Assembly: GCF_964204645.1 (NCBI RefSeq)
Contig: NC_134028.1
Span: 4,872,501-4,936,500, forward strand
Length of the DNA: 64,000 bases
Reading direction: 5' to 3'
Source: Tubulanus polymorphus
Lineage: Eukaryota; Nemertea; Palaeonemertea; Tubulaniformes; Tubulanidae
Part shown: positions 39,601-52,065 of the stretch, piece after piece
Layout of the letters: each line of letters begins with the position of its first letter
Position numbering within the stretch: the first letter of the stretch is position 1
Translations under genes and position numbers: made by a program
Notes under the pieces: generated by a model
Databases searched by the model: none
What the model saw: only the letters and a program-made list of their open reading frames with translations
Told to the model about the DNA's origin: nothing

Positions 39601-42227
39601 TGTGATGGATAAGATCGAAAGTAACACTCGTAATTTGGGTGATTTGAGTTTGAAAGTAGGAACGCAACACGTGAATAATCTGGATGAGAGAGAGTTATAT
39701 ATAACGAACAAGGAGGAAGAAGTGAAACGTCAGTATCTACAGCAGATTACATCTAAGAATAGCCATTGATTATTGACTGAAGACTTGTAGTTATTTTGGT
39801 TTCCATAGACAAGTGGCTGTCCAATATCAATAGTAATATCAATCAACTTGTAGTTATTTTTCTCTAAGGTTTAAGAGATCAACTTCAAAAACAACAGGAA
39901 GAAAATGAACGCGAGAGAAATCGACTACAAGATCTCATCTCGAAGATGGAACTTCAAATGAGAGAGCAAAGCAAACAGCTCGAAGCTGTAAGTAATGTGA
40001 CAAGTATTGAGATCAGTGTTCGTAGGATTTTGTTTTATTGATGTGTGATTCTAATCGCAGGAACGTTGGAAAACTAAACAGGAGCAGAATAAACTAGATT
40101 CGATGCAAATGGCGCTGGAAGAAGAAAAAAGAATGGTTTTAGAACAACTTAGTCGTGAAAGACAAGACGTTCAGAGAGCTAAAGTAACAAGACAAATTAT
40201 GTTGTAGATATTTATAATTTGCAGGGTTAGTTCTAGTACTAGGGAGTCTCAACAATTGACTGTATAATTGTAGGATAACATACTGGCTGAACAGAAGCAA
40301 GCGATGGTTCAACTTTACCAAGAACGTCGAGAATTAGCTGAAGAGAAAACGCAGTTTGCCGTACAGCAAAGAATGTTTGATGAGAAAACGCAGAAAGGAG
40401 CCGTCAGATCTATGCAGGTATGAGACAATAGTTAGAAGCATGGGCCAGCTCGGCATTTCAACTTAATTGCGCATGATGTGCAGTTTGTACTGCTAGATCT
40501 TAGAAATTTGTACTTCATGTAATTTGAAATATAACTTTTGATGATATAAAGCCACAACAAAATCACAACAATAACATACCCAGAAATCCATCCTTGAGAT
40601 TTGTATAATACATCACAATCAATTTCACTGAGTCACTTCAGCCTCATCTGGTATAAGTTATGAAATAAACTATGTACAGTATGATCATTCGACTCTGCCA
40701 AAAGTCTATTAATTTGAAATATGATTTTTGATTTGGTTAAATGTTAGCAAGTTAGAGTTACGTAATAACTACTTCCCCGCTCATATGGATATGGCAAGAA
40801 CATCCCTATGCTCAATCAATTGCTGACTACATCTAGACATTCAGGGAAGGAGATAATTTACTCACGACGAAATTGAATGTCGGACCTTAACTCGGGGGTG
40901 GTATGTTGTAGGCTGATGTAGAGTATGAAGCTGCTGTGAAGAGTATCGCTGACGAACGCAGTAAATTAACGATAACCAGCGACGAATTGAAACGTGAAAA
41001 AACTCGACTGATCGCTGAGAAATCGGATCTAGAAAAACAACAACGATCTCTGAATGAAGAGAAAACCAGATTGACCGCGTTAGCCGATCAAATGAAGAGT
41101 AGATCTGAGGAAGTTGAAAAAATGGCCGAGGTAAAGAACTTATCGGTAGTTTAAACTAACTGACTGAAAAATTCGAAATATTAATTTCGCTTTTAAAAGA
41201 ATTAAGATATCTTGATTATACTTGATCTAGTTCTACAAATTAACTCTGAGTCAACTCATTGCAAATGAACTAATTCAAGAGTTCACACAACTGGATCAAG
41301 AAAGAGACATGGGATTAGCCAATTTGTCAAAAACTGACATTAATCATACTCAAAGACTTAAGAATAATTGGTGCCTGCTTAGTTTATGGGTTTATAATGT
41401 GTTATTTTATTTATAGACAGCAGCTCACACCCGGGATGAAGGCCAGCAAGCACTCGCGTTGAGTCGTAAGATCGAAGCTGAACAGGCCGGTCGTCTACAA
41501 ACTATTCAGTCTCAATTAACGGCACTACATTCTAAAGAAAAACAAATTGCTCAGGTTTGTATTAGGCAATAAGAGATTCCTTGTGATTAAGAGTCGTTTT
41601 CTTGAGTGATCTTAATTCTCTGTTTTCATACATTACAGGAGCGTTTGAATCTTGCTAAAGAGATGAGAGAAATTGAAGATGCTCGTCATTCAATGTTATG
41701 CACGGCCTGTAAATCATCATTGCACAATCAGACCCCATTGAGTCAAGGAGTTCAAGGTAAATACAGCAGGGTTGATTAAGATTGATGTTCAATCTTTGTT
41801 TAGACAGGGATTAATTTCGAAACAATTACTTGGTTAAATTTGACTCAAATCATGCAAGTTAGATTAGGATATTTGCAATGCTTTACTGATAACCCTGGGT
41901 CTTGTTTATTTTGTAGGAAGCCAGAATAAATCGAATGGTCTAGTAGGAATGAATGGAGCCTGGTCTGTTATAGATCAGACTCAGTCTGTACACATCGGTG
42001 GTCAGTATTTATCCAGAACTATCGAATTAGATCGTGCTTTACGAATCTGGGAAATTGAGGCTGAAAAGGTGAGATTTAATATCTGCAAGTTTTAGATTAA
42101 TTCTGGTTTAATCTGAATTCGTAACTTGACAATTTTCTCCCATGTTTTTCAGGATAAGCATTTTCTCGATGATCAGGAAGTTTTCTTGGAAGCGATAAAG
42201 CGAGCGCCGTATCACAAACAGCCGTAG
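33656..42227 (+). CDS. FBF1: Fas-binding factor 1 (basal-body transition-fibre protein)
   Basis: Coiled-coil protein of centriolar distal appendages/transition fibres, required for ciliary gating. 32 coding exons, 1289 residues (human about 1130). Exons: 33656-33664, 33830-33917, 34038-34087, 34174-34214, 34307-34406, 34653-34815, 35143-35256, 35336-35449, 35529-35603, 35686-35766, 35921-36100, 36218-36308, 36416-36988, 37091-37150, 37352-37428, 37500-37747, 37832-37855, 38164-38196, 38284-38388, 38613-38713, 38883-38930, 39013-39171, 39403-39510, 39589-39728, 39869-39987, 40061-40183, 40274-40417, 40912-41130, 41417-41554, 41639-41756, 41917-42068, 42153-42227. The N-terminal half is acidic and disordered, with FDQLDDALGDLLGG and repeated LDDLL/GLL-type acidic motifs. 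Residues about 640-690 are Gln-rich and 690-1215 are coiled coil. The conserved C-terminus includes RTIELDRALRIWEIEAEKD. Intron 19 has a GC donor (38389). Exons 1 (9 nt), 17 (24 nt) and 18 (33 nt) are very short. Confidence 0.93.
34962..35025 (+). other. Possible poison cassette exon in FBF1 intron 6
   Basis: A 64-nt segment is bounded by TTCAG and GTAGGT. If included after exon 6 it reads 18 codons and then TAA in frame, so it would truncate the protein. Skipping it joins exon 6 to 35143 in phase. Its acceptor lies inside the dispersed string CCTGATAGCCATCTTCAGG. There is no expression evidence; a chance pair of splice sites is equally possible. Confidence 0.25.
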
Positions 42228-42896
42228 AGACAGGAGATCAGAGATACCCTACATACAACTACCAAGCTGCCAACTGTACCTGATTCTCAGAGTGGGATAT
42301 AGAACTAAATATAACGGATCTGGGAACTGTTTACAATGGAACAAGTTACGCAGGTTTATTCTGATGAGGATATTTGTAATGGAAATAATTTAGTCATAGT
42401 TTTTCCGGTCTTTAGACTAAGCCAAAAACATTGTTTTGGTGGACATCGATTGTAGTAAACCCTATAGGCCTATCCCGCATGTAGCTCAGTTAAGGTCTAT
42501 GTATTCGGATGTATATAAGAGCTACCATGAATGAATAATTGTTAGTGAATGTTTTAGAAATCTTGGGGTGTAGCATCAAACTATGATATGAAGTTCTTTC
42601 ATTTTTGCCCTGTGCCATACATATACAGTTGTTCTTCAAATTTTTATGGAAAAAATAATTTTGGGGTTTATATGATGGGTTGCTGCACCTCAGAAATCGT
42701 ATCTTCATTTATACTTATCTTCTTGGAGATATTTTGTACAATCAATTTTATTTATACCTAAAGAAATTAGAAGTAGGGCGTACAAGAAGTCTGGCGATTG
42801 GATGTATTTTTTATACTGTCAAGTTATTTGTTACTAGTGATTAATGATGCATGTATATCTGTTTTTATAATTTTTACTAAGATAGTCTATTCAGGA

Positions 42897-42902
42897 AATA
42901 AA
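42897..42902 (+). terminator. FBF1 polyadenylation signal
   Basis: AATAAA about 670 nt after the FBF1 stop, followed by a T-rich stretch (ATTTTCTATTGATGTTTTTA). It marks a likely 3' end about 400 nt before the PITPNC1 start codon. Confidence 0.65.
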
Positions 42903-43302
42903 AGTATTTTTATATCGGACAAAATCTATTTTCTATTGATGTTTTTATTTGTGTTCTTAGATGTTAAGTGATTATTTGTTCCCGGCGTGTACCGGTGTAC
43001 ATGTACGCCGTCATGTGGCACCCTCTGTGAGGCAGAAGACTATTTTGTTGGTGTATCATTCACTGATGTGGTAAGTTTGGATCCAATCGATCATGTGATA
43101 CACGGTCGAGTACAGAGCAGCAAATTCACCAACAGAATTACCTACCGAATGACGTCATTTATGGAATTCCCGGGGATGCCGTTGTTCAGTTTGACAGTTA
43201 CTACTTCACTCGCCTCAGTTCTGCTCCTGCTGCTGCTGTTACAGCATCGCTGCAGGTTATGCCATTGATGCTGGCGAGCATTAGTTGAAGGACTATTGAA
43301 AC

Positions 43303-46300
43303 ATGCTTCTGAAGGAATATCGAATATGTATGCCTTTATCGGTGGAAGAGGTAAAAAAGCACATTTTATTGTTGTCACTCAACCCTCAAAAGTTGCAGAA
43401 GACTAAGTAAGAGAGAGAGGATGGAAACTGGAAATAAGTTGGGGATCAAAGTTTTGGTAAAAGAAACAAAGAAAGGGCGACCAAGTCGAAAGACAGTTCT
43501 TCTGGGAGTTCTTGACAATCAACTCACTTTTATTCCCAATTGGCAATAGCCTTGTAACTTTGCGAAATTGACGTTTCTCAAAACTTGAATCATGTCTTAA
43601 AAGGTCTTTCTAATAAAAAGGACCATTAATTTCGAACTTGTTAAGTTAAATCTTTAAGTTGAGGTAAATTGTAAGAATGAAAACTAATTTCAAGCCAACC
43701 AGAACTGATAACTGAAATACAACAGACTCCATAAATTTGATAGTTGAATCAGTGTAATAATAATGCAGTGGTAATTACATTACAGTATCGTATCGGTCAG
43801 TTATACATGATCGCTAAACACAGTAATGAACAGAGCGCTAAAGGTGAAGGGGTCGAGGTCGTTAAGAATGAACCGGTCAATCATGAACAACACGGCAGTG
43901 GTCAATATACAGAAAAACGTATTCATCTATCCAGGTATTTATCATCTGATCACAGCTTTGAATGAATCGCCTCCTATTATAAAACCTCATTAGACGATAT
44001 TATTGTTTTCAGTCGGTTGCCGACTTGGATTCAGGGAATGATTCCTCATGTGTTTTACATCACGGAAAAGGCGTGGAATTTCTACCCTTATACGATCACA
44101 GGTAAACTGCTGTGCTAGAACAATCTTTTTCTATCTGTTTTAATTTTGGTTTTAAAGGATGATTTTGTGAATATTAATTCTTTTCTCTTATGTTTTTCAT
44201 GTGGAATTCAAATTTCTACAGAATATACAGTAAGTATTGTTTGTATTGTTGGTCTTTCTCCCGCCTCTCTCTCCTCTCTCCCTCTCTTCTCACCATCTCA
44301 CCTCCCTCTCCCCTCTCTCGCCTCCCTCTCCTCTCTCACCTCTCCTTTCTCTCCCCTCTCTCCTCTCTTCCCCCTCTTCTCCACCCTCTCCTTTCTCTAT
44401 CCTCTCCCCCACTCTCTCTCTCATTACTCTGGCGGTATTTTGATGTTAATGTCCCTGTGTATAATTTCTATTCACCCGCGACTGTATTTCACCATTCAAT
44501 GAGTTCTATTAGTTCGCAGTCACGAAGCCCATCATATTTTCTGATTAATTCTTTGTTGCTTCGACTGAGAAATCAATGAAAGAGAAACAAAGACAATTTT
44601 AATGAATAATTTCTTCATCACCGATATAATGCGCCAGTTCGAATATAATTTCCGCAGGAGAACATTTTCGGACCATACTTTATTTTCGATATACCGGGTA
44701 ATCAAAAGGCAACTTGAGGTTAGAGTTGTCTACTTATTTTAAAATTCTAGTACTGAGTATTATTATAAGGACCAATCAGGAATTGGAAAGAGTCCAATAT
44801 TCTCAATGATGCCCTTTTTTAGGGTGCATCACTTCATGAATCGGCCTCTGTTGAATCTGAACTCATCACCGTGGATTTGGTTCCAGTTGATCTATTTCCG
44901 GGAGCAGTAGCCGCCCTGGGTGGATCCATATTTCTAACATATGATATTTTGATCGACTTATCGATTTTTCGGTGATGAAAAATCACCCTCTCGATCAATG
45001 CCGCGACTGCCGCTGACGTAAAGGTCTTCTCCGCATCATCATATATGATGGTGTTGTTACCTTGACGTTGTAATTGATGTTGTGCGGATGATAGGTTCGC
45101 TGATATATTACACTGATATCATTGATCTCATGTAATCACCGCAGAAAGTGACAGCGGTGAATCAATTGAAATCTGATCTCGGTTCAGTCATTGTTTTATT
45201 ACACCGAGATCGAATGAAGCTTCTTATAACGATTTCTAGAGGAGTAGGACAGAAAACGGTAAACGCCCAGCTTTGCACTCCTCTCTCAGTGAACCACTAA
45301 CCTCTTGTAGTTACTGAATCGGAATTTTCAGTTTATGTCTGAGTTCGGGCTGTCTTTGATTTCCATACATTTGTTTGTGGGACATTCTTTAAAAACCTTA
45401 ATGTCTGGCTTCATGCTGTCTGACCTTAATACATACGGGAGTTAAAAATGTCATCTTACGGAATAACTCATTGTCCTTTAAGCCAATGACTGGTTCATAT
45501 CCTGCCGGAGTTGTCCTGATATTAAGCGCCCTTTCCGCGGTGGATGTTCAAAGATTTTCAGCTAATGCTCCTTCTCAAGCTGCTGCTATAATTGAATTCT
45601 TTCTTTTCAAGTGCGCGCGCGCTTATTGATAAGAACCACTCGATGATAACGGATTATTCTGTGAAGATTTCCAGCTCAATTTTCATGAAAATCTAGATCC
45701 ATCATGAACGTTAAACTGTCACATGCAATGACTGCCATTATGATTTAAGAGATTATATATTTCCGCGCTGTAAGATATCATCATACTCACGAAATCGGTT
45801 TTCTTTTATTTCAAACCGTAGCCGTATATGGACGGAGCAATGATTGAGGAGTTGATATAGCTATAGTTCAGTGTATTTGTACCAGGTACTGGTTAGTGTG
45901 ATCAGTCTAGAGACAATATTTATACAGAGCAGTTCATTTCTAATTATCCCTGATGAAGAAATCTAATTATATTCATCGTGAATCTTAATCTAGTGTTCAT
46001 TAATCTAATTTTCGTTCAGTGAAATATAAATGATTGTCGCTGATCTACCGGTAGATGTAAGTCCTATATATAGCTGATCAGATTTTTTGCGAATGTTAAT
46101 GGAGGATGGAAAATGTATCTTGTGAGTTTGATTAATAGATTTGCTAGCTGCATTTGAGGTACTTTTTGAGAGGTTGTTTTGGTTTTGTTGTTTCATTTTG
46201 TGAATTGAAATCGGGGCAAAAGCAACAACATAAAAGCAAGTTGCAGGAATAAGAAATTAGACTAGGTCTAATGGAGGTTTGAACAATTGTATTCGTTATG

Positions 46301-49300
46301 ATTAACAAACAAAATGTGCCCCATTCGTGGAAAGTGATTAGTTTTGTGTGGTGTTATTTTCATGTTTTTGTCCGGGTAGTCGAGGCTCGAGTGGCTGCGA
46401 GGAAATTCAATAAAAACCCTCATCTGCGGTTGAATTAATGTTCGGGCGCATTATCACACAACGGACGCATGTAAAGTGTTTCGCATAAATAGTGTTTATA
46501 GCCGGAAAATTGACTTCCAAAAATACCCGCGGGGCGCTCGCAAAATACGTGAGCAAGATGACAGACGGATGAAACAAATTCATCAGCGCTTCATGTCAAA
46601 AATATGAAGATCTATATACAATCGTATTCATGGATTATATGTTTGGAAACATTGGAAATGAGAAATTACTATTAAGCGATTTGAGCCATTGTGCGTTCAA
46701 CCAGTATTCCTTCAGTGTCTTCAGTATAAGGATATGTATGGGAACATTCGAAATGGGAAATAACTCTTTTAAGTAACAGAACTATTCAGTATTCCATCAA
46801 TGACTTCAGTATTCCTGAAGATGAATATTAGGATATACGATGTGCATGTATATTTGGTGACTGAATTGCACATCGTAATTTTATAGGCCGATTATTGTGA
46901 ATATGTCATCTTGTTTGTTCATATTTTCCACTGTCAGTTTATGATGAAATGAAGAATATAAAGGAAAGTCGTTAGGTGCTGTGTATGACACTGTATGCGA
47001 TATATCACCACCTCTTGTTTCATTATAGTTGATTTATACAGTGATTACTGATAACATTTTCCAATAAACTATTATCTATTAATCTACCTTTGACCTTCAT
47101 TTGTCATTCTAGTCTTATTGATAAATTGAAGTCGCTCATTATTCATGTCTTTATTTGATCGTTTAAATCATACAAATTGCTGCTGCCACAAGAGAATAAG
47201 TCCTTGAAACAAAGTCTTGATAATCTTCGTATCAAAATTTTTATTTACATCGGGCACCCTAGGGTTGGCCTGGTCAATAAACATGGTAACCCTGATCTGG
47301 TCACTAAGCATGGTAGGCCTAGGTTTGGTCTGGTTGATAAACATGGACATCCTAGGGTTGGCCTGGTTGTTAATATCAGGTGACCAGCTCTAGACCAATC
47401 AGAACCTAGTAAGCATGGGAACCCGAGGTATGGTCTATTTGCATGTGATCAGCTATAGACATATCAGAATGGTTTTTGGTCAGCCATGATGCGTTTATAT
47501 CAGTATGCAATAAAGATATTTTGCGTCAACTCTTGTATAGAGTTTGAAAATTAGAATGAATGAAGAGAACACTTAATCAGCCTTGAATCTAATACATTGA
47601 ATGACATTTAATTCAACTGTCAACTTATAACTCATAGAACAATTGTCAATTGATAATAAACCCGTAAATATAGAACTTTTGAATTTGCATATTTGATGCT
47701 GTAGTTGATATTTTGTCCACAGTTTTTCTTTTTGTTTTATTCATGAGATTTTAATGATTGAATATTTAATTCCTTGGTACGTTTTTAGAAATAGACACGA
47801 AGTGAACAACAACCTTTTGAATGTAAGAAATTCGCTATCAGTCATTTAAATGTAGAATCTTATAATCATTTCTGGATGATTTTAAAACAGGGTGAAATGA
47901 ATATATCTGATCTGGTGCGGTTTAGAAAATCAATGCCTCCTCAATCAGCACTGCACGGTACTTATTCATATTCAATTATTCTATAATTTCAATTTTGTCA
48001 GCTTAATTAGCTCTTGTTTCAAATTTAAATTTCATGAGAATAGCGTCTAATTTCGAGTCATCATTTGATATCGATATCGAAGATTCAAATTTACTTAGAA
48101 ATTTTCCGAAAGAACCGATATTTTGATCACCTGCCATATTGCAAGACTAAGCCGATAGTACCATCGAGAATACTGAGTACTCTCTCTTCTCTCCCTCCCC
48201 TCTCTCCCTCTCCTCTCTCCCCCTCTTTTCGCCGTGACATGAAATTTACTTTATCCATTTACTAAATTCATTCTGTCGTTGATTCTGTGAATATTTGTTT
48301 GACGTTCAACCTTTTACTACCAACTCTTATGTCGATAGCAGTGTGTGTGTGTGCAAGAGACACAAGTGAAAGCATCAGCAGCAGCAGCAGAAGTGATTAG
48401 TGACGAAACTAGTTCTCAGGTGCATGTATATAATTAGCCAGTATTCAGTTTGTAAAATAAGAAGTGGTCTCTGATTGAATCGATTGATTCCTGCGCTGTT
48501 GCTCGCGACGGTCGTCGTCCTCTCGCCGTCGTCGTTTTCTAAGAACGAAAACGACTTCGTCTTAAAAGCAATTTTCACTTCCGGCTTTATATTCAATCAA
48601 TAGGCGTTAAAATCGCGATGATGGTTTTATTGATTGAGGTTTAGTGGAAACTTTCTTTATCATTTTTGCCAGCAGCACCAGCAGCTGCTGTTGGTGCTGC
48701 CGGTACTGGTGCTGTGATGATATATTCATATTTTATTCTGATCTCTTTTGAAAGCAGTTTGTGGGAAGCTTCGTCGAACTGTTAAGTCACATCTGCTCAG
48801 AGAGGAGCTGAAGATGGGCTTTTGCACCTCTCTTTTTTTGCACCTCTTATTTTTTTGCACCTCTCATTTTTCATGAATGTTTCTCTTCAATTCAACGCTC
48901 AGTTGTTGTGGGCGGAAACTGGTTTTTTTCTGTAAATCCATTAGGAAGAAGTTAAAACCGGTTAATCAGTTGATCAGTCGATGTTCTATCGACCAGAAAC
49001 TGAAAATAGACATCAGTCAATGAATGATGTAAAGCTGAATGAACCGTGTGGGAGGCGGGTATCCATCAGAGCAACTGCGAGCAAATTAAGTATAATGAAA
49101 TATTTCGAAAGTAATGAAATTTCAAAATTAGATTTCATTGTCGGCGATTACTGCAAAATGCTGAATACGATCAACTCAAAGATTTTGTCGACTGAAAGAA
49201 TTAATTCAAGACTGAATTCTTAACATGGAATCTTCAGTGATTTACCGAGAGAGATTTACGCAATGTTTGTACGATGAGTATTCGCGAGTTAATTTCTCAA

Positions 49301-52034
49301 GGGATAACAACTCATAGCCTAATCCAACTACGCCATGGCGCGGTGCCACGTACATTCCCTTCACGGTTCGCTGTTTAATTCATTCAGACCAGAAGGAGGA
49401 ATATCTAGATTATTCAACTGTCGTCGCATGCGCGTAGCTGTATTCCGCTGTAGTTTTAGGCAATTCTTCGAGAAAACAGAATGTTCCATTCCATTACTGA
49501 GAGACAATAACGCTGTAATGATCTATTTATTACCGGCTACTTCTTACTTGAAAGGTCGCATATATTTGCTCTCGTTTCTTCTCCGCGTAGGATCGGCGTT
49601 TACGTTTTTTAGCTGCAGCAGCGAATTCGCTAGCTAGAGGTTGTAGATTGTTGTAAGCCTCGGGAAGACGTCGTTCCGTTCGCGGAGATATTTTCATTCA
49701 AGGAGATTCGTGATAGGAAAACAAATTCTCGTTTTCCAAATTGACGTTTTGCGTTGTTAAAAACGACTTATCCGCCGCACCACGCACCGGAGGTCTGGGT
49801 TTTACTGGTTTGACTGGTTTAACGCTGATGTGTCACGGCGTATCGTCTGAAGCTATTGGTCATGCATTATGAACAGCAATTACGCTCATTTCCTTTGGTA
49901 CGCATTGAGAAAATTACCAGCGGAAGAAGTTCAACATTTAGGGGGAAGGTTAATTTGGTTTGATTTATTGCCCCGTAATTTGTAACGGTCTGCTGTACTC
50001 ATGATGCTGATGGTGCTGGTGGTCTAGGTGGTAGCTCCTAGCAGGACAGTTTCATGAGGAATATCAAGATCTTTTTCAACTTGGTTATAATTGAACTGGC
50101 GTCCTCCCCCAGAAATATGTATTATCAGCTCTTGAGCAATTCCCATTGAAATAACATAGATCAAAATGAATGAAAAAATTCTGCTCCCACATTATATTGT
50201 TTTAGTTGTAAGTCTAACTTTTCAAGTTAATATTATCTTCTTATGAACTAATAATAAATGAAACTAAATCATTTGTGTCTATTAATAACCTGAGGGAACT
50301 GAACTGTGATATATGTTTATAGAGTGAAAAACCAAAAATATCAAACTGTCAGAGCTCTAGAATTTGAGTGGACCACTTTTCAATTTTATTGTCGCCAGAA
50401 ATCTGTTATTTGCGGTGATAAATTCTGTTTAACGGAGCTTTCCGTAATTCTTATGGTTTCATTGATCATTTCACATTATCCGATAATGATCCATCGTGAT
50501 TTCATCTCGAGGGAAAATCGTGATTATTTGAACAGTAGATTGATAGGTGTAAATCCCGTGATACGATCAACGCTCCCCAGACGCTCATTAATTGTGACGA
50601 ATCAAAGTTTTTTCACTCGACATTTAATATCATTAATAGGATTCATAATAAATGACTCTCAGGCTCCATTAGAGAATATTAGTAATAATTTATTTCATTA
50701 TTTCATCAGTTGTATATTCTAAAACCTACACAGTGACTGTACAATAGTCTGATATTGATGATAGGTTTTGAATTACCAGACTGCAATAAAGGCACTCCCT
50801 ATTTTTTTTCTAAATTGTTTAAATTTGTGAATACCGTTAGCTTTATAGGTTCTACATGTAAACTTAAAATAAGCTGTTGAATGATAGGGTTTGAATCCTG
50901 GTGGTTTCTTGGTCGAAGGTTCTTCTCTGGTCCGCCTTTAGTTGGGAAAAAGAATCATTGAAAGTGTCCAATGCATGGCACTCAGTGGATTGAGGGGAAA
51001 AAATTCTTTTCAAAAAGCATGCAAATTTTTTTAAATAAAAGTAGCTTTCGTAATTGAAACCTAAATATAGACTGAAATGCAGCCACTTTTTCTGTTTATG
51101 ATTTTCTCTGAATTCTGAAGTTATTTTTTAGGTTTGTTAATTTTACCACAGCACTAGTTTGAAGGTGCCCGAGGTCGTGTTATGCGGCTCGTTTCATTAG
51201 CGTCAACCCCCGTGAACATTATACCGTTTGTCTTCCCTGAAATATCTCAACAATCGATAGTATTACCCGGCAGGGCTGACGGCCTAACGATACTGATGTG
51301 ATATATCTGAGATGGCCTTGAATTAATGAGTTGATTATTCTGTCTAGGTGTTGACATTACCGGAAATTGTCTTCACTCACTCGACCTACCGGCCCCTCCG
51401 CGATCATCCATCAAGCATTTATTGCCAATAACTGCTTTATCTTACTGTATGAATATTTACAATACTTCAGACGAAGGTCAAGTATTTCTATATAAGGAGT
51501 TACTACTAGTACTACACAGTTTACTAATTAAAGGGGTCACTCTGTATAGTTTGCCGTACCGTAATTGATTTATCTGTTGAAGTCTCCCGGTTTGACTCTC
51601 CAGACAGACGTTACTCTAATGGCTTCACTGAATTCATATAATGACCATGTATAGATTTTCAGACAATTAAACAGGGTGGAGCAGTAGCCGCAGTACAAAA
51701 ACACAGACCTTTACCCTTTAATGTAGTCTGCAGTCTTTATAACCACTAACTACAATATGCCACTTCTATTCACTCTAGTTCATTTTTTGATGATATTTAC
51801 GCAAACATTTCTTCGATTGATCGACGCTTAATCTGCAGATCTTATATCTGAAAGTGATCAAAGTCTCCTGTGATCTTTCAGGAGATTTTCTCGATTAAAA
51901 AAAGTGAACATTTGAGACAGGTTCCAACATTCTGTGCCGATGTGGAGTTCCTTTTTTTACAAAGGATATTTCAGAAATCCCTGTCTCGCAAATCTACCTG
52001 TTCAGTTATTTATAGGATGACATTTAGCGGCAAC

Positions 52035-52065
<31 letters not shown>

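Noticed and set aside
44146-44579. Ser/Pro/Leu-rich open frames beside the PITPNC1 microexon
   Set aside because: Created by the CT-rich tract; all plus frames look similar and the region is intronic.
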